NCBI GenBank assembly: GCA_963921425.1
Contig: OY992833.1
Coordinates: 13,371,738-13,435,737 of the forward strand
Source: Dryas octopetala
Lineage: Eukaryota > Streptophyta > Magnoliopsida > Rosales > Rosaceae
Direction: 5' to 3'
Length of the DNA stretch: 64,000 nucleotides
The stretch's first letter is position 1; each line of letters opens with the position of its first letter. The notes under the pieces were generated by a model, which worked only from the letters and a program-made list of their open reading frames with translations, searched no databases and was not told the DNA's origin. The position numbers and the translations under genes were made by a program. This document shows positions 1-13,500 of the stretch, in pieces.

Positions 1-341
1 GGTGAGATCAAGATTAGGTAATTAATCTTGGGTGAGAGATCTAGGGTTTTGGGAAACACTTTGTGAAAGGGTGTACAAGGGATTTGGGGATTGGGTTATG
101 TGATTTAGTCCAATTGTAATCTTAATACTTATTATTCTCATAGTGAAGAACGGAGATCTCTCCCGGGGACGTAGGCAGGAATTTTGCCGAACCTCGTAAC
201 AAATCTTGGTGTGATTGTGTGTGCTTGTTGGTTTATTATTTTCTGTTTTCTTGGCTGTGTTTGTTATTTATCTTTCATCGAATTATTGCTTGTACGCCGT
301 GACGGTGGGAATTAGGATTTAATTCTCAAACTACATCAACA
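1..341 (+). mobile_element. Copia-type LTR remnant (R/U5-like part)
   Basis: The stretch around 120-240 has the wording typical of plant Ty1/Copia LTR ends: a block reading tagtgaagaacggagatc, then a gacgtaggcaggaattttgccgaacc block, then T/G-rich sequence. It may end with CA near 341. The left part lies outside the window and no matching second LTR was seen nearby, so I cannot tie it to the Copia pol remnant at 2463-5048. Family assignment is from recognition of the motif only. Confidence 0.4.
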
Positions 342-894
342 AAAAGAAGACCAATCAAGCATTGCTCATTGTATATAAGATGAGCCTATGACTTCTGGGC
401 AGTGCAACATGGTTGTTGAAAGGCTAGGCGATCACTATCTAGGTTTCTTTGCTTTTTGAGCTTTGTCCCTCTTAGCACAAAAAAAAAAAAAAAGGGCTGG
501 GCGATCATTTTGTTTTGCAGGGTCTGTAATTTCCCTTCTGCTGTTTCATTTGAAGTTATGGTGAAATTGGCATGAAAACAAAGTTATTTCTGTTTGGAAT
601 GTGATGCATATATATACATATGTATGAATCATCTATCTTTGCATTTTGGGACCTCTAGCTAGACGTGATTATGACAGGACAGTCCCCAGATTCCACTTTG
701 GAACCCGAAGTAATTCTATAGAGTCCAACACTGATAGGGTGTTGGGCCTGCTAACCTCGACTACTAAGTATCTGAATCCAAACAAAACATAACTAAATCA
801 ATTTTATAACATAAAAAATATATACAAACAATTGTAAGGAAAACATTGTACCAACAATGTCGATAAACTGAAGTGAGGAAAATGATGCCTCGAC
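342..894. other. Intergenic, no gene seen
   Basis: AT-rich sequence with an A-run near 479-493. No reading frame, repeat pair or recognisable element was found. Confidence 0.5.
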
Positions 895-1915
895 GTGGTA
901 CAGTCTGACTTAAACGATCATTTCCAAATGGACATGTGTGGTTAGATAGGTTGTATAAAGAAAAACATCGATGGGTTCAATTCCTATATATTTGAAAAGC
1001 ACATTTTGGGCGGGAATGTCAACTACTCAACATAGTGAAGGTATTAATGCTTACTTTGACAAATTTTTATACTCAAAAACAAGTTTGAAGATTTTTGTAG
1101 ACCAATATGGTGTATCCATTCGGGATAAGATTGAAAAAGAAGAACAAGATGATTTTCGATCATTCTTTAAAAGCCTAAAACTCATTAGTCAATTCAAATT
1201 TTAGACCCAATTTCATGAAGCTTATATGAATAAAAAATTCAAAGAGTTTAAGGATGAGTTGAAAGCAACAATGTATTGTCATTCATTTTAAGATAAAAAA
1301 GAATGATCAGTTTTTACACATAAAGTCACAAAAGATTTGTGTAGTAGGCTTAGAACCAATGGTCCTATATGTCATATTGTTGAATTCAATAAGGACTTGC
1401 ATGATATGAAATGCACATGTTGTTTATATGAGTACAGAGGAATACTTTGTAAGCATGTGATTAAAGTATCGGTTGAAAGAGCGGTGTCAACGATTCTAAG
1501 TAAATACATACTTGCACAATATTGGAGAAAAGATTTTAAAAGGAAGTCGGTTTCATAAAAGGTTGTTACGACGATCCCAAATATATAGTAAAGAAAAAGT
1601 TTTAAATATTAAAATGTGTGAAGAGTTTTCTGATCTTACAAGCATTGTCAAAGGTGAGGAAAAAGCAAACATTGTTTTACAAGTTATACGTGAACTAAAA
1701 GCTAAACTGCTTCAGCATAACACGATATCGAAGGTGGATTGCAACCCTAAATTGACATTGTTTGGTTCTAAAAATCATTATTCTACTAATGACAACGAAC
1801 CAATAATAGACACAAGAATTCTTAGTCCAAAAGTTATACGACGGAAAGGTCGACCAGCATACAAGAAAAAGAATTCTAATATGGAAGAAATGGTCCAAAA
1901 ACTGAAAAAATAAAA
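895..1915 (+). pseudogene. FAR1/FRS-like (MULE-derived) gene, C-terminal half, broken
   Basis: Fragments in shifting frames match the second half of FAR1-related proteins, domesticated MULE transposases that are light-signalling transcription factors in plants. Residues from 971 (PIYLKSTFWAGMSTTQHSEG) are the end of the transposase domain; residues from about 1337 contain the SWIM zinc finger, with CTC followed by GILCKHVI; the end (KVIRRKGRPAYKKK) is the usual basic tail. In-frame stops lie at about 1202 and 1288 and the frame changes near 1510-1560, so it is not functional. Bases 895-1660 occur again in opposite orientation at about 5905-6650. The N-terminal FAR1 DNA-binding region is missing here. 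It could be a decayed MULE transposase rather than a domesticated gene. Confidence 0.8.
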
Positions 1916-2462
1916 AAATAAAAAAATAAAAAAAATGTTTGCTTGTTATAATTATTGACTAATAATAGGTAAGCTCAATTGGCCATCATCTACCCAACTC
2001 ATATTTCAGCTCCCAAGAATCTAAAAATCATTATAGCGCAAGCATTATGATATTTCCTATTGCACATATCGATTTAGCATTGATAAGCTAGTTTTTTCTA
2101 TTTACAACTAACTTTGTTATCTTGTTTATTAAAATTTAGTATTTTGTGTAATAATTTTTGCTGCAGCTAAATTATGGAGGTATGTCTACTTTTCGTTGCT
2201 GCCTATATTCGACCCAAGTAAGTTTCTTACTTTCTTTGCATAGAGGGGCAAAGCACACTTCAATCAGGGGAAATCACCTTGATAACTGAAATTGTAGGTG
2301 GTTACTGGAAACTGTAAAGAATATCAGAGATGGTCTCACAAGGCGAGGGCGTAAGCCTCGATGCGTAACGCGTAAGCCTTTCGGGCCTTCAATGATTGCA
2401 TAGAGTGCATAAAAGGAAAAACCACCAATCACAATAGAAAAGGATCAAATTGAAGTCATGAA
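1916..2462. other. Spacer between FAR1 remnant and Copia pol
   Basis: AT-rich to about 2330, then a segment around 2335-2400 with several copies of the words gcgtaag and taagcct. Similar wording recurs at 58140-58760. The last about 80 bases may be decayed Copia coding sequence upstream of integrase, but stops interrupt it. Confidence 0.35.
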
Positions 2463-5048
2463 CTTTTAGAAATAGTTCATACTGACATCTGTGGACCCTT
2501 TCTAGTTAATACAATATGCAAGAATTCATATTTTATCTTGTTAATTGATGAATTCTCCAGGTACTGTCATTTGTATCTCATATCTGAGAAATCACAGTCC
2601 TTGGATGCCTTTAAGATATATAGGACAGAAGTTGAAAAACAATTAGGGAGACAGATCAAGATTGTTAGATCTGATAGGGGTGGAGAATTCTATGGAAGGC
2701 ACACTGAGGCTGGACAATGCATGGGGCCGTTTGCTATATATCTGCAACAAAATGGCATTAAGGCACAATACACCACTCCTGTCACTCCTCAACAAAATGG
2801 AGTGGCAGAGAGAAGGAATAGAACCTTAATGAGTATGGTAAGGTCTATGATGTGCAATACAGGTCTGCCAAAATACTTGTGGGGAGAGGCATTGAAAACG
2901 GCAAACTATGTAACAAATAGAACCCCCAGCAAGGCTTTAGATAAAACCCCTTTTGAGTTGTGGACTGGTAGAAAACCAGTTCTATCACATTTATACGTAT
3001 GGGGCTATCCAGCTGAGGCCAAACTGTATACTCCAGATATTAAGAAATTGGATTCAAGAACAAGCTTTGGCTATTTCATTGGATATTCAGAGAAGTCCAA
3101 AGGTTTCAAATTCTATTGTCCAACTTTGAAAACTAGAATTGTTGAGACCAGTGTAGCAAAGTTTTTGGAAGAAACAAATCCCATTAATGAAGAAGCACTA
3201 TCAGACTTTGCACTTGAAGAGACAAATGAGGACATGACTCCTCAAAGGGGGTACGTAGATTTATATTTTCCATCACCAGCAGTGACATTTGGAAAACCAC
3301 AAGACTTGCAGACACTAGATGAACCAGAAGCACAAGAGTTACTAGATGAGAACCAAGCTGAAGAAAATGAATCACTACGAAGTGAAGACACAAGGAGGCA
3401 GTCGACAAGGCAGAGAAAATCAGCCATATCCAGTGATTACATACTCTATTTACAAGAAATTGAGTATGATGTAGGAGAGGAGTCTGATCCAAGAAACTTC
3501 AATCAAGCAATGTCTAGTGACAAGTCTGCAGAATGGAAAGCTGCAATGCAAACTGAAATTGAGTCCATGTTTAAAAATCAAGTCTGGGAACTAGCTGAAA
3601 TACCTCATGGAATTAAGCCTATAGGAAGCAAATGGATTTTCAAAACCAAGAAAAATCCAGATGGCAGTGTGGAAAGACATAAGGCCAAATTAGTGGCAAA
3701 AGGTTTTACACAAAGAGAAGGAATTGACTACAATGAAACCTTCTCTCCTGTCTCGAGCAAAGATGCATTCAGAATCATAATGGCACTTGTAGCACATTTT
3801 GATATGGAACTACACCAAATGGATGTCAAAACTGCTTTCCTAAATGGAGAGTTAGACGAGGAGATATATATGACTCACCTGAAGGGTTTATACAGAAAAG
3901 AGATGAACACTTAGCTTGGATTTTCATGGATTAAAACAAGCATCAAGACAGTGGTACATCAAATTCGATTCAGTCATATGTTCTTATGGTTTTTCAGAAA
4001 ATCCTTATGATGAATGCATTTACCTAAAGATGAGTGGGAGGATTTCATATTCTTGGTTTTATATGTCGATGATATTTTGCTAGCTAGCAATAGTATAGAC
4101 TTATTGCTTGAAACCAAGACTTTTCTGTCACAAAATTTTGAGATGAAGGATCTTGGAGAAGCCTCATATGTACTGGGAATTGAGATTAAAAGAGACAGGA
4201 AGAATCACTTACTGGGACTATCACAGCGAGCTTATATTTCTAGAATCCTTAAAAGATTTGATATGGGAGTCACCAATGTCAAAAGGGGACAAATTGAATA
4301 AAGGACAATGTCCTACAGATAAGCATGAGAGATCCTTCATGAGTGATAAACCTTATGCGTCACTGGTAGGATCAGTGATGTATGCACAATTGTGCACAAG
4401 ACCAGACTTGGCATTTGCTGCGGGAATGCTAGGTAGATATCAGGTAGATCCTGGACAGGCGCACTGGATTGCAGGCAAGAAGGTACTGAGGTATTTGAAA
4501 AGCACAATGAACCATATATTAGTATACAAAAGGGTGGTTGATTTGGACATAATTGGCTACTCGGATTCAGATTTTCCTGGCTGTGAGGATAGCTTGAAAT
4601 CAACATCAGGTTTTATTTTCGTTTTTGGTGGAGCAGCTATATCTTGGAAAAGTGTGAAACAGACCCTAGTAACCACTTCTACTATGCAGGCTGAGTATGT
4701 TGCAGTATATGAAGCAGCAACTCATGCAATTTGGTTAAGAAATTTTATGTTGGAGACAAAGGTTATCAAGGCTGTTGCAAATCCAATAAAGATCTTATGT
4801 GACAATAGTGGAGCAGTGTGTTTTTCGAAAGACAGTAAGAGAACTTCTAAGTCCAAGCACATAGGAACCAAATTCCTGATGGTAAGAGAAATGTGAGAGA
4901 GGGAGTGTTGTTAGTGGAATATGTGAGCACTAAAGATCAACTAGCAGACCCTTTTACCAAAGCATTACCAGTTAGCATTTTTAAGCAACATGTGGAGAGA
5001 ATGGGAGTGCTCGAATCTCTAGCAGTTGCAACTCAGCAGGATATATAA
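2463..5048 (+). pseudogene. Ty1/Copia pol remnant (integrase, reverse transcriptase, RNase H)
   Basis: The order integrase then reverse transcriptase then RNase H is the Copia order. Integrase core begins near 2463 (EIVHTDICGP), with SDRGGEF and the TPQQNGVAERRNRT motif in 2538-2960. Reverse transcriptase starts near 3530 (KAAMQTEIESM...), includes DVKTAFLNGELDEEIYM, and has the catalytic YVDD at 4062-4073. RNase H has YSDSDFPGCEDSLKSTSG and ends with LADPFTKALP before a stop at 5046-5048. At least three disruptions are seen: a frame break near 3880-3914, a shift near 4290, and a shift at about 4893. Gag and protease were not found, so the element is 5'-truncated. It lies between two inverted FAR1-like fragments. 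Confidence 0.9.
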
Positions 5049-5687
5049 GATCAGTGGGAGCTGTATGGAAATTGCCATTATTTCCTTTTCAGTAATATTA
5101 CAAATACATTTTGTCGTCTTGACTTTGTTTAATTCATTTTTAGTATTTTCTTTTAATTCAGTTTTGATTGTTAAATTATTAAAGTAATATTAGTTGGATT
5201 GCAAAAATGAACTAAAATTAATCATGACTTCATTCTTAGTTCAGTTTTGATATATATTTTCAATCTTATTTGTACTGGTATGATTTTACATGTATCCTGT
5301 TATAACATTCAGTTTATATATATATGCAAAGTCATTAGATGGTTTCATCATCTGGACGTGTATGCAGTATGGCATGTTCAATATTTAAGAATTTTGCTTC
5401 AGACTCTGAAATGCAAAATATGTAGCAGGACCTAATCCTGAATCTTTTAGTTTTTGAATCAGCATTGAATTGATGCTTGAAAGACCTATGTAGATTATAG
5501 CTTGAATGACAGTGATTATAAGATGGTGAAACTAATAATGGTTCCATTGTTCTTGTAGTCTGTCATTTTAAAGTCTTAATTTGACAAGGTTGTTATGAGT
5601 GTTTTTGATTCGTAGTGTCAAAGGTCAATTACATATTACTTATAGCATTTGTTGAGTTGTGATAGAAAGTCAGTCCAAGTGGGAGAA
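5049..5687 (+). other. Copia 3' untranslated region with polypurine tract
   Basis: No coding sequence. It ends with a purine-rich block at about 5678-5687 (agtgggagaa) directly before TGTTAG, the usual arrangement of a Copia polypurine tract and LTR start. A second agtgggag copy lies at 5054. Confidence 0.5.
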
Positions 5688-5880
5688 TGTTAGAACTCAT
5701 ATTGGACTAACTACCTATGCATTAATATTACATGCTCGATATTGCTTGATTAATAAGTAATGACACTATAAACCAAATTCTATATGATAATTGGTTATAT
5801 TGCTTATGTATTACAAGGCTTGAGTTATGATGAAATACATATATGATATGTATGTTGTTTACTGGTTACTGGTATGGTGT
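5688..5880 (+). mobile_element. Probable start of a Copia 3' LTR, truncated
   Basis: Starts TGTTAGAAC immediately after the polypurine tract. Only about 190 bases remain before FAR1-like sequence in the opposite orientation begins. No matching 5' LTR was recognised in the window, so the right boundary is uncertain. Confidence 0.4.
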
Positions 5881-5889
5881 TCTAAAGGT

Positions 5890-7560
5890 GTTCAGTTTCT
5901 ACATTTTCCTCACCTTCAACAATGCTTGTAAAATCATAGAACTCTTCACACATTTTATTATTTAAAACTTTTTCTTTATTATATTTGGGATCGTCATAGC
6001 AACACTTTATGAAAATATACTCCTTTTAAAATCTTTCCTCCAACGTGCAAGTATGTACTTACTTGGAACTGCCGACACTCCTCTTTCAACCAATTCTTTA
6101 ATCACATGCTTAATAGTATTCCTCAGTACTCAAATAAACAACATGTGCATTTCATATAATGCAAGTCCTTATTGAACTCAACAATATGACATATAGGACC
6201 ACTAGTTCTAAGCCTACTACACGAATCTTCTGTGACTTTATGTGTACAAACTGATCCTTCTTATTTATCTTGAAATGAATGACAATACACTGTTGCTTTC
6301 AACTCATCCTGAAACTCTTTGAATTTTTTATTCATATAAGCTTCATGAAATTGGGTCTCGAATTTGAATTGACTAAAGAGTTTAATTCAGGCTTTTAAAG
6401 AAAGAACGAAAATCATCTTGTTCTTCTTTTTCACTCTTATCTCGCATAGCTGCACCATATTGCTCTACAAAAATCTTCAAACTTGTTTTTTAGTTTACAA
6501 ATTTGTCAAAGTAAGCATTAATACCTTCACTATGTTGAGTAGTTGACATTCCCGCCCAAAATGTGCTTTTCAAATATATGAGAACCCATCGATGTTTGTC
6601 TTTATACAACCCATCTAACCACTCATGTCCATTTAGAAAGTATTTCTCACACATAGTTTTCACCGCTTCTCAAAGTCATCAATTGTTAAAGCTTCATACA
6701 CCTCATCCAACAAACTATACTTTATGCCTTCGTACTTTTTGTACATCGAAATGTTTTTGGAATTTTTTCCATAATATGCCACAAGCACCATCGATGTTTA
6801 ACTTCACGAAACACAACCTTAATAACATTTCTTATAGCTCCACATTGGTCTATAATTATAGATTTTTGAGCTTTCCCATTCATGCATGTCTTCCACGTTT
6901 CAAATATCCTTATAAATGACTCTATACTCTCACTACATAGCAATCCACAACCCAACAACATAGACTAATCATAATGATTTACCCCAACAAAAGGAGCAAA
7001 TGGCATATCATATTTATTCGTCAAGCAGGTTGTGTCAAAGGTGACAACATCTCTCAAATCTTCACAAGCTGCTCTACTTCTTGCATCAACCCAAAATATT
7101 TTTTTTTTATTGACCTTCTTCATCAAGATCCATTGAATAAAAAAAATTTGGGTTATGAGTCTACATCATAATAAAATACTTATGAAGTGCACATGAATCT
7201 CATTTCCAAGTTTCAATTAATCTTCTTTCTTTACTAATGAGGTTTCGTGCATCCTTCTCACTATATTGCAAATTTTCATATCCACCTTGTTCTGTTAATA
7301 TAGCATGATAACTCTTGGATGGTCGTACACCGGCTTTGTCATTGTCAATCAGTATTCTTTTTGAATGTGGATCTATAGTCCTATACTACCTCATATGTTG
7401 TGCTTTAATTTGAGGACATAAATTATGATTGTGTTCAAGATATAATGTGTTCAATTTATAGTTTCCATTTGATTGAAGAATTGCTCGGATACAAACACGA
7501 CATCATGTAATTTGTGATGAGATTGTCTGTCTTGTCTTATTCTTTGATTTTCCCCTTGAT
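5890..7560 (-). pseudogene. FAR1/FRS-like (MULE-derived) gene, nearly full span, broken
   Basis: Read from 7560 down, the pieces follow the FAR1 order: end of the FAR1 DNA-binding domain (LEHNHNLCP, near 7425), then the MULE transposase domain ([18 protein letters not shown] and [17 protein letters not shown], 6980-7110), then KHRWCLWHIMEKIPK (6730-6780), then the WAGMSTTQHSEG block (about 6520-6560) and the SWIM finger region (about 6080-6210). Several stops and frame changes show it is dead. Bases 5905-6650 are an inverted near-copy of 895-1660. The C-terminal basic tail kept by the plus-strand copy is absent, cut off near 5890. Confidence 0.8.
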
Positions 7561-7865
7561 GCTCATGAACAAACAAGTGGACCGGAGCCAAAATTTGAAA
7601 GCTAAACTTTAACTTGTAATATCAAATTGAGAATTTATACCCTAAACCAATCACCCATATCAAAAATAGCTCGAAAACTGAAAAATAAAAATGTTGGTCG
7701 ATCCATCAACCATATAAAGTGGACCAAATTATCACATTTTATTATTTTTTCTGACGTACAATGGTTTTTTTTTTTTAATCATGGAAACTTGTGTACATTA
7801 TTCAAATTAAAATTAATTTTTTATCCTTTTCCCCACCCAATACACTTACCACACAAAAAATATAG
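7561..7865. other. AT-rich spacer
   Basis: No gene seen; a T-run lies near 7766-7777. Confidence 0.5.
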
Positions 7866-8284
7866 AGATAAATGTTATTTTGCTCCCTAAACTATTATAT
7901 TTATATCAATTTACTCCTCAGACTTCCAATTTAGAAAATTAAGATACTTGACTTTTCAATTTTGTCAATTGAGGTGATTTTGTGAATTTACTCGCGTTCC
8001 ATCTAAAACTTCGTTTACACAAAGTCAAATCCCCATCACGAAAAGTCTTTATTGAGGGAAAAATAGTAGTCATGTGCCCATCACTTGTATCAATTTATTA
8101 AGGGCCAATTTGGTATTACTGTGTTATGAAAATAATAACTGTCAAATGTACTGTGATTATAATCAGCTATGAGTACATTAGCAAAATTAAAAAAGTTAAG
8201 TATCTTAATTTTCCAAATTAGAAGTCTGAGAAACAAACTGATACGAATACAATAGTCTAGGGAACAAAATGACACGTATTCCTA
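7866..8284. mobile_element. Small terminal-inverted-repeat element (about 0.42 kb)
   Basis: The first about 105 bases (tgttattttgctccctaaac ...) return as reverse complement at the right end (8170-8275). The centre has no reading frame. Arms of about 100 bases around an AT-rich core suggest a non-autonomous DNA transposon. No clear target duplication could be read, so the superfamily is not assigned. Confidence 0.65.
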
Positions 8285-8980
8285 TATGAAGTTATATTAT
8301 TATTATATTAACCAGCTTCTTGACTTCCACAAAAAATTCCTTTGCCTATTTAAATTTAGAAGGGGTCTCACACGGGTAATAATGGATTAAATGTAATCAA
8401 TCACATATGCTTTATAAATCATGAAATGGCAATTTCTTTTCCTGAAGAACGCAACTGAACAGATAAAACAGTTTGAAGTCGTAGAAATCCTATTTTCTTA
8501 AATTAATATATAATATGAACTATACAGACTGGGGATTAAGCCCTGCAGATTAATTCCCCTCTATCCTTTCTATGACTACATCCACTATAACAGATACAGA
8601 GCTTATTGTAACATGCATGGGATTTTATGTACGTCATATCTTCCCTTCGCCTGCTTTAGAACTCTTACAATAGCCAACCATGCGCAGAGCATGGCTGTAC
8701 TTCTAAATGGTCATTGGTTTAACCAATGGAGCAATTTATCCCCAAGAACAGTGATTTCCCTCTGATTTCTGGTGAACAAATAATTGAAAGATAGGCAATA
8801 AAGTCAGATATGGTGGTAAAGTCAGATATGGTGGCCATCCCATGCACCCTCCTTCTCACCTCCATGGAAGTACATGACCTCATATGAAGTAGAATCCAGA
8901 AAGATAGTGGAAAAAACCTATAAGTAATACTATAAAAGCAAACTTGACATTTACTCTACAGTTGAGCATCCTCCCATCTG
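8285..8980. other. Downstream flank and probable 3' UTR of the NLP gene
   Basis: No reading frame. The part next to 8980 would be the 3' UTR of the minus-strand NLP gene. No poly(A) signal can be assigned with confidence. Confidence 0.4.
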
Positions 8981-10482
8981 TTATAAACCCCCTGCCAAGA
9001 AACAATTGCTGCTACCAGAACTGCTCACACCAAAAGGTATATCACGAACCAAGAACTTCACACTACGTGTCCCAATGTCATCCAAAATCTCAAGACACTC
9101 GAGCAAATCTTCGTCACTTACTAACATCACCCATTCCTCTTCATCGTCTAGATACTTGAGCTGGAATGTCCCATTTTGCAAGTTCAACCTCTTTGCAACT
9201 TCTTCATACAGTTGAAGACACCCCACAGAAGGCTGAAACTTGAACCTGATTGTATCTTCTTTATAAGTAGCTTTCACGATAATTTTTGATTCATTCTCAA
9301 CACTGCTTGTGTTGACTTTTGGGTGCTTTCGCTCCTCAAAGCTCTGAGAACTTGATGAACAGCCATGCATGGTTGAACCAGAGCCAATTGATGAGTCTGT
9401 CACGCTTGAAGAAGTATGCTGGTTATATTCAACAATCCCGTCATCCCCATCTACTCCTGTGTCCATCTCATCAGTAGCAGCCAAGGAGCTTGAGCTCTGA
9501 GACACAAAGTGGCAGTCAGAATTCTCTAATCTTAGACACCTCCTGGAAGCATTTTCAGGACAACTTGGAGGCATGGTGTCATGGTTGGTTGGCCGGCATG
9601 ACATTAAATCTATTCCAGTCGGCTTGGAGTCCATACTACACTTAATCAAAGGGGTATTATGTTTCTTTACCTCGCTCTCATGAGAAGTTGGAATTAGCAT
9701 ACTTCCACCCACACACCCATTCTCTTCCAACTTGATCACCAAATTCTCATCATTATTACAGGACATTGAAGGTACTGAAACTGGATCTTGGGAAACTGGC
9801 TCAGCATTCTGAAGAGGCATGTTCTTCTCAGGGAAGAGAATATTTTTCGGTGCATCAAATTCTTGGATGATGGACCCTGTTGCCACAAACCCGCCAGTAG
9901 TTGGGTCGTACTTCAATCCTCCCTCCACCCCCTGAACAGAATCAAGCACCGTTTGTATTTTCTTCAATGAACGGTTCACCTTATTTATCTTGCGAGATGG
10001 CCATCTTGATATCCCATGTTGTCTGCAGATCCTTTTTAGCGTCGTGGGGCAAACTTCCAAAAGAAAATAAAATGTTAATTAAAGAAATCCTTAAAAATGA
10101 ATATTACTAAATTCCTCTAAGGTTTAACTTAACAAAGATACTTCAACAAGGGAGCTACAACTGTGTCATAACTCATATCAATATTGAATATAGGTATTCA
10201 TAAGATACCCCCTCATCAATATCAGGTACTTCATAAACAAAAAAAAAATTTAGAAAATATAATTTTAAAACTTGTATTCACCCACAAAAAGAATAAAAAT
10301 AAAAATTGGAACCATATCAGATACACTTCATAAATTAGGATAAAACCCTTTTTAGCAAAATATATAGGATGGCTTCATGGCATACATTTTAACTGATGTT
10401 TATTTTAGGTTTACTTATGGCATATTATTCCGTCACAACTGTCCAAAAAACAATTATGCATATATGAGCATAACAGAGTCAA

Positions 10483-10568
<86 letters not shown>

Positions 10569-13500
10569 GTATATATAGATATATATATATATATATCTAT
10601 GTGTGCGCATGCATGGTAAGTTTCACAATAGATACTGAACCCAAGGCTTAATAGTACATACAAAAGTATATAAATTTATAGCAGAATTCTACCATCTCTT
10701 ACTTAAAAATGGTGATGTATCTATCTTATCATATTTGTATCCCATTTATATAGGGAACCAACGTTTGCCTCCAACTTTGATATTCTGCATGCCTTGTGTC
10801 TTTTGTGTTTTTTAGTTAACTTCCAGAACTACCCTCAATGCCTTTTTCAACTTCTGACACTTTTTTTTGGCATTGAAATGTTACTATCATAGTTAGGAAA
10901 GAGAACAGGACAAGATAGATCTTCTGACTAAGTGTGCTACTAAAGTATACGCTGCCACTGTCTCAGAGGGAGACACCCGGGGCTCTGGGAGGTTGTCGTA
11001 GAGGAGAATCTGGGTCAAGGAAAATGGAGGTGTTAACACCCATGATGGAGGGTACATTTTCCTGCAGGCTAGCAAGGAAACCTAATGGATTGACGCTGTT
11101 GTGGGCTATCACACCAATCCCAGTTACATTCGATGTTGCTCCAAGCAGCATTAATGGGGGGGGGATGGGTTTGTGGAGCTTGTTGATGGTTGCTGGTGGG
11201 TTTTCATGCAGGCATTCATTTGAGGCTACAATGGAATGAGTGACAACCAAGCTAAAAGAAAGTTCCAGAAAGTCGAAAGTAGCATTGAGGGTGGTTGACA
11301 AAATTGAACCATTAAAAATAAATGAAAAATCAGACAAAAATAAATAAATGAAAAATATGAAAGTAACAAGAAGAGTGCAGAAGACCAAATTTGGAGTGCG
11401 GATATGGCCTCCTTTTATATAACCATACTTAGGCTTTGATGTTAGAATCAATATCTCCCCTTAAAAGAGTACTATGGCCCCTCAGGATTGCTTAACCCAA
11501 GGTTATAACAGTAAATGAAGCACCACAGGAACTTTTTCTAGGAATTTTACATAGGCCCATCCATACCTTATTAAAAGTAAATTTAATAATCTCTTTTATT
11601 TGACTATTAAAGCATCAATCCTACAATAAGTAGAGTCATTATGTTCAAATATTGGGCACATAAGACAGAAGTCTCACCTCCAATGCTTTTTGCAGCATCC
11701 TTGAGACTCCCAGAGAAGTATTGCTGTAGAACACTCAAGCTCACATTTTTCTCTGCTGTAGTTCGCTTTTTCTCCACCTGTCTTTTTGATCCACTCGGAG
11801 CCTATACAATGTAGAAGATATTGTTAGAGCTCAAACTAAAAAAAAGTTGTTCAAAATCACACTCTTTGAAATCCAAAACCAATGCCTAAGTCAAATTTAA
11901 TCCAAAATTAGGACATATGCTATGTGTGAGATTGGTAATTGAATTTCCTATTTTTTTCCCTGACACGCCTTGCCAAAACAATATGGCTTGCCACAAGCAA
12001 TCTAGTGGCTGCAGATTCGAGTTGCAAAATAACCTCTTGAAACATGGGTATGACTGTATGTCTTACTTTCCCTAGACCCCCGCAATGGCAGGAGCCTTGT
12101 GCACTGGACTGGTTTTTTTTTTTTTTTTTACTTTCCTTTTCATGAAAAATATGTTCATGCAGACCTGCTCCACTGAATATGGTGGGATTCACTTCATGAA
12201 ACTCTATTGTTTCTCAGATAACATAACATACCATTTAACTTCCAAAAGTTACATTCAATGATGTAATTTTGGGGGAGACTTTTAATTCACCATCACTAAT
12301 GATGAAAAGTGCAAGGTCTCTTTCTTTGACAGATCAAAGCACTAGAAAGCTTCCTTGACAGCATGTACAAAATATTCACTTTGTAAAGCAAAACCTTGCC
12401 TTTCATGTCTCACGTGAGAAAAATTAGGGCTGCCTTGCTGGCAACCACAAACAAATACATTTCTTTGAGACTTAAGCATAAGAAAAGTAAAAAAACACCT
12501 GTAAAATCTTTTTGCTGAATTATTTTGCTCTATAATGTGGCATACCAAGTGGCTTGTCACCAGAAGGCAGCATCACACACAGTTGGGATGACATCTTCAA
12601 AGTTGGAATTAACCTTAACAATAACACATGTATAACACATGCAAGTTGGGTACACGATATCTTGATCTTATGCAATAAGATATGAAAAACCCACCCATTT
12701 CCCCCAGAAATCTTGCCTATAACATCAAGTTCAAACATAAAAGTCCTATTTTACTTTGTTTCCTATTGAAATTATCAAAGCTATCATCTTTGAGACTCAT
12801 ATCATGATCATATATATAAAGACAGATATATAAATTTTTAAATGTATGTGTAAAGGTGTATATATAAAGGGTAATGTTCTCTTGTTAGTCTGGGATGTTA
12901 TGTTGTCAAACCGTCAATTTAGACCGCACAAACAAGAATTTACATAATCAATGGTTCAGATTTACAGTCTAACAACATAACATGCTAAACTGTCTGGAAA
13001 GAGAACATCTTCATACATATAAATGTATATATCCAGACTATATATGAAAGCCAAAAGCCTTAAGGCCAAATAATGATCAATCAAAATAACCTTAAATTAT
13101 GAGAATATTTAGGAAAATTAGAGATATTGAATAATATTAATAAACCCCATCATAACTATGTCATGATATTTAATTGACATGGCTCCTATATCATCAAACA
13201 TGGGCTTCACCACCGACCTAGGTTTAGATCCCATTTTGTTGTATTTTGAAACTAGTTGATGACTCAGCAAGATGGGCTCATATAAAAACAACAATTTTTG
13301 GCCCATAAGGAATTTTCCTTTTTGTTGTTATAAACTGCATAGAACAATGAATGAAGTAGATATTATTGTTTTTTTGTTGAAGGAAAACTGAAACCATAAG
13401 AGAGTTCAGGAAAGGTTTACGAGCAATGCACATAAACATTCTATATATATGTCACCATGTTGTGACCACCGTCGAGCACTCAGTAGTGTAAAATTTTGCA

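Noticed and set aside
10377-10619. 80-codon frame crossing the CT microsatellite
   Set aside because: Almost entirely a Ser-Leu repeat from the CT run; intronic.
10963-11451. 162-codon minus-strand frame in NLP intron 4
   Set aside because: No recognised domain and no splice link to the NLP exons, which join correctly without it; possibly a transposon fragment.
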